DNA from: Patagioenas fasciata
Lineage: Eukaryota; Chordata; Aves; Columbiformes; Columbidae
Assembly: GCF_037038585.1 (NCBI RefSeq)
Contig: NC_092541.1
Span: 4,901,445 to 4,965,444 of the forward strand
Direction of reading: 5' to 3'
DNA length: 64,000 nt
Shown: positions 59,532 through 64,000 of the stretch, piece by piece
How positions within the stretch are numbered: the first letter of the stretch is position 1
How the letters are laid out: each line of letters starts with the position of its first letter
Translations under genes and position numbers: made by a program
Notes under the pieces: generated by a model
Database searches by the model: none
The model's input: only the letters and a program-made list of their open reading frames with translations
Told to the model about the DNA's origin: nothing

Positions 59532-59960
59532 AATCATAGAACCATTTAAGTTGGAGAAGACCTTTAAGATCATCAAATCCAACTGTTAACCTAACACTGC
59601 CAAGTCTGCCACTAAACCATGCCCTGAAGCAACACATCTACATGTCTTTTAAGCACCTCCAGGGATATTAAACACCTCTATGACTGCCCTGGGCAGCCTG
59701 TTCCAATGCCCCACAGCCCTTTGGGGAAGAAATTGTTCCCCACATCCAACCTCAACCTCCCCTGGGCAACTTGAGGCCGTTTCCTCTGCTCCTGGCGCTT
59801 GTTCCTGGGGAGCAGAGCCCGACCCCCCTGGCTCCAAGCTCCTTTCAGGCAGTTCAGAGATCAGAAGGTCTCCCCTCAGCTCCTGTTCTCCAGCTGAACC
59901 CCCCAGCTCCCTCAGCCGCTCCCATCACACTTGTGCTCCAGCCCCTCACCAGCTCTGTTG
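59532..59960 (-). mobile_element. Mosaic CR1 fragment
   Basis: The first 150 bp (59532-59682, the CR1 3' end on the minus strand) are an older CR1 type starting AATCATAGAACCATTTAAG. The following 273 bp (59683-59955) match the intron 2 CR1 (22378-22651, inverted) exactly, apart from one G in a G-run. Just beyond 59955 similarity drops again. The junctions fall at aligned positions of the two elements. Confidence 0.85.
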
Positions 59961-62900
59961 AATTCTCCTTTGATACCTGTGTCTGGACTCTACAGGATAC
60001 AGATGAACTGTCCCTGTGTGGATGCACAATCTGTGATGACAACATCTGAAGAGTAAGGAAGAAACTACTTGTGGTGATGAGTGAAAAGGAACATATGTAC
60101 TCTGGAAAAAGTGAAGCATTTCACAGATGCATGAATCAGCCTCAGCCTGGCTTCTGACTATGAGACAGTCTGAAGCATAACATATGGGATATCTTCCGTA
60201 GGACTCGTCACCTAATGTCTTCCCAGTATCTCATGTTCCTCCTGCAGTCTGATCTGAGTTGGATTCATGAAGCAACGTCAGGCAACATGAAGCTCTGCAC
60301 ATTCATTACAGTGGCTCTTGTAGAGTGACCCTTCGAACACACTTTTCTCCTCTCCAGTCAACTTCTTCACATCACTAGCTTTGGTTCTAGCACTTCAGTG
60401 CCAGTAAATGCTTCAGTTTTCATGTGAATTGAGATTATTTCTGTGGCTGGGATTTTAAAAGTCACAAGGATTTAGTTGGCAGAACCTGCAGGGTTGATCC
60501 AGGGGTCTGCAAGGGAAAATACCACCTGCCAATAAGAAATATAGCAAAATCGTGGGCTTATTGTTTCTGTTCACTCTAGAAAATGTCAGGTTATAGTAAG
60601 CATTTATCTGGGATTCTCTGTAAATTAATCATGTTGATTTACCTTCCTGGTTCTCGAAGCAGTGACATCCAACCACAGCTTGTGTAGTTACTGTTAGTTT
60701 CAGGTGACCTCCCTGGCCCTAATCCAACCTCTTCTGCTAGTTGCTCATTTTTCTCCCATTCTCATGTGCAGGCAAACACTGTTGGGGAAAGAAAAGGATG
60801 GTCAACCTCAGATCTGACACTGAAGGTCTTCCATCTTAACTTCAGATCACCACACACACTGCACAGCCATGCAGAGCACCTGAGGTGACATTTAAGCAGA
60901 TCCAAGGGACTGGGGCTACTGGTGGGCAGGATGACTGGTGTTGAAAGAAGCATGGTGGATCCATTGATCCAGGTGGGCTTAACAACAGTCGCTACTGGCA
61001 TCACGCCCCATGTGTAAGGCTCAGTGACACCCTCATGTTACTTGATGTCAACACCAGGCACTCTGAAGAGCTCTGAGATATTTACTAAGCTGAAATATTG
61101 CTGATTTGTTCTGCAGTTTGGTGGCACTACAGAAGACTTCCAGAGGCTTCGAGCTTCCCAAGACGATGGACTGACAATAGGATCATGAAACCACATGCTG
61201 ACCCTGCAACCACAGGGACAGGGCAAAGCCAGTATTTGCTTCAGGGAGTCTCCTGATGAACTGGCTCCAGGCCTGGAGCCTTTTGTCTGCTATTTCCTAT
61301 TCGTTTAAATCAAGTTTCCTCCATGACACCTCATTATGGAATATGGTGCATTCTTTCCTACTCATAAGCCATTCACAATTCCTTTTTCTGTTAAATAATT
61401 TTTCCTGAAATTCCTAGTAGAACATACTGAACAGAAAGCCATGGAGGCTCCTGTCCTGTCAGTCCTCAGAGCAGAGCACTATAGATGAGACATCATTGCC
61501 CTGTGGGCAGCATGTAGCAGTAGGGTGAGGTCTCATTTTGTGTAAATGGCTTTGCATCAGGTTATCAGAATGATTTTTGTCATGCTGAACAAATCTTGAA
61601 AGTGTTTAAATCTTTAAAGAGGGAAAAATTTAAATGTTTGCCATGGAAGACGAGTGAAGGAGGTGCTGAAGTATGGCTGCGGTGAGCAATATTTACTGGG
61701 GGGCTCCGGGAGTTTCCAACCTGACAAAACCTGCTTGTGCAAACTCCTACAGTGAACATTTTCAGCGGATCAACACAAATGTCGATGCTGAATGTCCTCA
61801 AGTGTGAGATTCTTGTGGGAATTTGAGCCCAATGGTATATGCTAAGAACATGGAAAGCAAAATGTTTCCTTTCATGGCTTCCACAGAAAGACCAAGACAG
61901 GACCCATGTCCCAGACACTTGATTGCTTTCTTATTCTTGCCAGGAGCAGATGAAACTGCTGACGATGACCAAGGAGGAAACAAGTTTGGCTACTTTGAAA
62001 AATCAGGAAAAAAAGCATTTTTCGGAGGCACCAATGGTATTCTTGCATCTTCTCCAACTCAGCATAGTGCTCTGGACCACTTTGATGGTTGTACAGAACA
62101 AGCGCAATCCAAAGCCAGGCCTAACCCCCTTGATACCTGCTCAGTTACCACCTGACAAGCAGGAGAGCTCGCTGGGGGTTAAGCATCAAGGTTTGACAGT
62201 TATTGTCCGCTAAAGCGAACAGCCGAGCCTAATGCACGGCCATTCATTACGGACTTTCTGAATGGTCAGCTGCAGTATTAGAGGTGGTCAAAGGTCTCTC
62301 CAAACATTTACCATCCATTAAAAGCTAACCTTTCTGTGTGTATGTTTGAGCTTTGAGTTCTCGAATAGCTGCGGGCGATGCGCAAGGCTCGGTGCTTCTC
62401 GGGGGTCTGTTACACCGCCAGGCGCAGCTCAGCCTCGCTAGACGCCCAGCAGCATTCCTCAAGCGGACTCTCCCTCCCATCACTCCTCCCGGAGCCTGAG
62501 AGCCGTGAACAGCTTGCTGGCAGCTGGACATTCCTTATGGGCACTGTCAAGTTTGCTGGTCTTCTCCCTCTGAAAATAAACAGCAAAACGTATTTGAGAT
62601 CGGAGCTTAGGAGAAAATGTGTGTGTGTTTTTTTTTTCCTTCCCAGGGCTAGTTTTCAAACATTTGGAATTTTTCCCATTATATACTGTGATCAAAGTGA
62701 GAATTGTGGAGTGGCGGGGTGAGCTGACAGTCTGAGTTTTCAACGCGGTCAATCAGATTTGTCATTTTGGGAAGGTTTTGAATGGAATGACAAGAGTTAC
62801 CTCTTTTCAATACCTGGAGAGATGCTGCTCTAGGGACAGTGACTTTATCAACGCTTGTGCTTTCTATGCGCTCAGATGACACTTGGCTATTGACGCTATG

Positions 62901-63508
62901 TGCCAGGAAACCCCCTGCTTTTCTCCAAGTTCAAAGTTTCACCTCTCTCTCGCACTCAGCTTTGCATTGTTTTATTAAACCCTGCGTCAAAAGGCGCACT
63001 GTCCACTTCTACTCCGCAAATAGCATTTCTTATATCTTTCCCTTCCTCCCATTTTTGGTCTATTTTCTAGTTGTGCCTCAATCACCTCTTCCCCACCTCA
63101 AGGTTTTAGAGATGCTTCTGGCAAACAGATAACTCACTTTACTTTGCAGGCAGCCTTGTGATTTCATGGCTTCTAGTTTGGAACTAGCTCGGATTTGGCG
63201 ATTTTAGCTTGAAGTGTTGGCACAGTGATCCAGCTTTTGCCTGAAAATAAAGCATCACGGATCTTTAGGAGTTCTTACTGTGAGAAAACAGGTTTTTTTC
63301 CTGGCACTTAGGAGTGCTGAAGTTATGGCTGCCTTTAAAGGGACAAGGATACCGTGAATTCACACACTATCTGATTTGCAAAATTTTTCCTGTCTAGATA
63401 GTCCTCAGACCCCTGAAACTGGTTGTTTTGGGTCTGGGTCTTTGAGCTGATTCTGTTTTTCTGGCTTTCAAAAGTTTTGGACTTAAAATAAAGCCCTTAC
63501 ATCTGTAA
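59961..63508. other. Intergenic, candidate regulatory sequence in the distal part
   Basis: No gene or repeat recognised. From about 62160 onward the sequence changes character (see the following entry). Confidence 0.45.
62160..62780. promoter_or_regulatory. Candidate non-coding regulatory element with TCF/LEF-type motifs
   Basis: A repeat-free interval containing a local CpG cluster (about 62370-62490). TCAAAGG at 62288-62294 and GATCAAAG at 62690-62697 match the TCF/LEF core, and AT-rich blocks separate them. Such motifs occur by chance often, so function is inference only. Confidence 0.25.
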
Positions 63509-63509
63509 A

Positions 63510-63680
63510 CAGAATCATAGAACAGTTTGGGCTGAAGGACCTTCCCAGCTCCCCCAGTGCCCCCCCTGCCATGAGCAGGGACATCTTCACCAGCTCAGGT
63601 TGCTCAGAGCCCCGTCCAGCCTGGCCTGGGATGTCTCCAGGGATGGTTCAGCCACCACCTCTCTGGCCAACCTGGGCCAC
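63510..63680 (-). mobile_element. CR1 3' fragment
   Basis: The + strand starts CAGAATCATAGAACAGTTTG and shares the GCCATGAGCAGGGACATC and CAGCCTGGCCTGGGATGTC segments with 37674-37848. Same subfamily and orientation as that copy. Confidence 0.9.
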
Positions 63681-64000
63681 TAGGAACAGGTACAGAAACA
63701 TAAATATACTGTTTCAGCATAAATAGGCACAGAACAAATGTGTTTGAGTTTCAAAGATGCTGAAGGACACTGTCGCTACTAGTTTTATCCTCACAAGGGA
63801 AGTAGATGAATATGCCTACCAAATTCTTTCTACAGCCTTGTGTTGATATTGCTCTGGATGAAGTGAGTTTAAAAGGGGAAGAACATTTTTGCACCTAGGA
63901 AAATGGAAACTGAGAGGAACAGAAAGCTTTTCCCTATTGAGGAAGGTTCTTCCAGGGCACTAGTACCTCCCTGAACAAAGGAGGCATCAACCAGCACCAG
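63681..64000. other. Intergenic edge of the window
   Basis: No gene, repeat or regulatory element recognised in the last 320 bp. Confidence 0.5.

Noticed and set aside
1..64000. tRNA/rRNA genes, CRISPR arrays and bacterial-type elements
   Set aside because: No cloverleaf with matched arms, no rRNA-like segment and no regularly spaced repeat array was seen; the window is vertebrate nuclear DNA.

Overview
The window comes from a bird genome. It holds one protein-coding gene, WNT9B, on the + strand. The gene has vertebrate splice sites and a CpG-island promoter, and non-LTR retrotransposons of the CR1 family (the dominant avian repeat) are scattered around and inside it. Many CR1 copies keep the typical 3' end that reads like ATTCTATGATTCT, in both orientations. 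The species cannot be fixed from the sequence alone.

Layout. Positions 1-12.3 kb are 5' flank, with no recognisable exon and three CR1 fragments. A CpG island (about 12.29-13.11 kb) covers the promoter and exon 1. WNT9B has four coding exons: 12574-12662, 21857-22113, 29027-29292 and 30544-31020. They join in frame to a 362-residue secreted Wnt ligand with all 24 conserved cysteines, the acylated-serine motif and an N-glycosylation site. Intron 1 (9.2 kb) carries a 69-bp tandem duplication, a duplicated 0.17-kb module and CR1 fragments. Intron 2 (6.9 kb) carries two long CR1 copies. Intron 3 (1.25 kb) has a young CR1 starting about 85 bp after the exon 3 donor. The 33 kb downstream (31-64 kb) shows no convincing exon. 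It holds two possible polyadenylation sites, several CR1 copies (one with a decayed reverse-transcriptase coding end), one LTR followed by a primer-binding-site-like sequence, one solo LTR with a 5-bp target duplication, and repeat-free AT-rich tracts that could be regulatory.

No undescribed coding system was found. The most unusual observations are: (i) a CR1 copy at 59.5-60.0 kb whose 273-bp core matches, in inverted orientation and with only a 1-base length difference, the CR1 in WNT9B intron 2, while its flanks belong to a different CR1 type; this suggests gene conversion, a chimeric element or an assembly artefact; (ii) a 173-bp module in intron 1 flanked by an exact 17-bp direct repeat, with a roughly 95% identical copy about 0.9 kb downstream; (iii) a long AT-rich, 3'UTR-like tract ending in AATAAA 6.2 kb past the stop codon; (iv) endogenous-retrovirus LTRs 19 and 25 kb 3' of WNT9B, a locus where a mouse retroviral insertion is known to disturb the gene.
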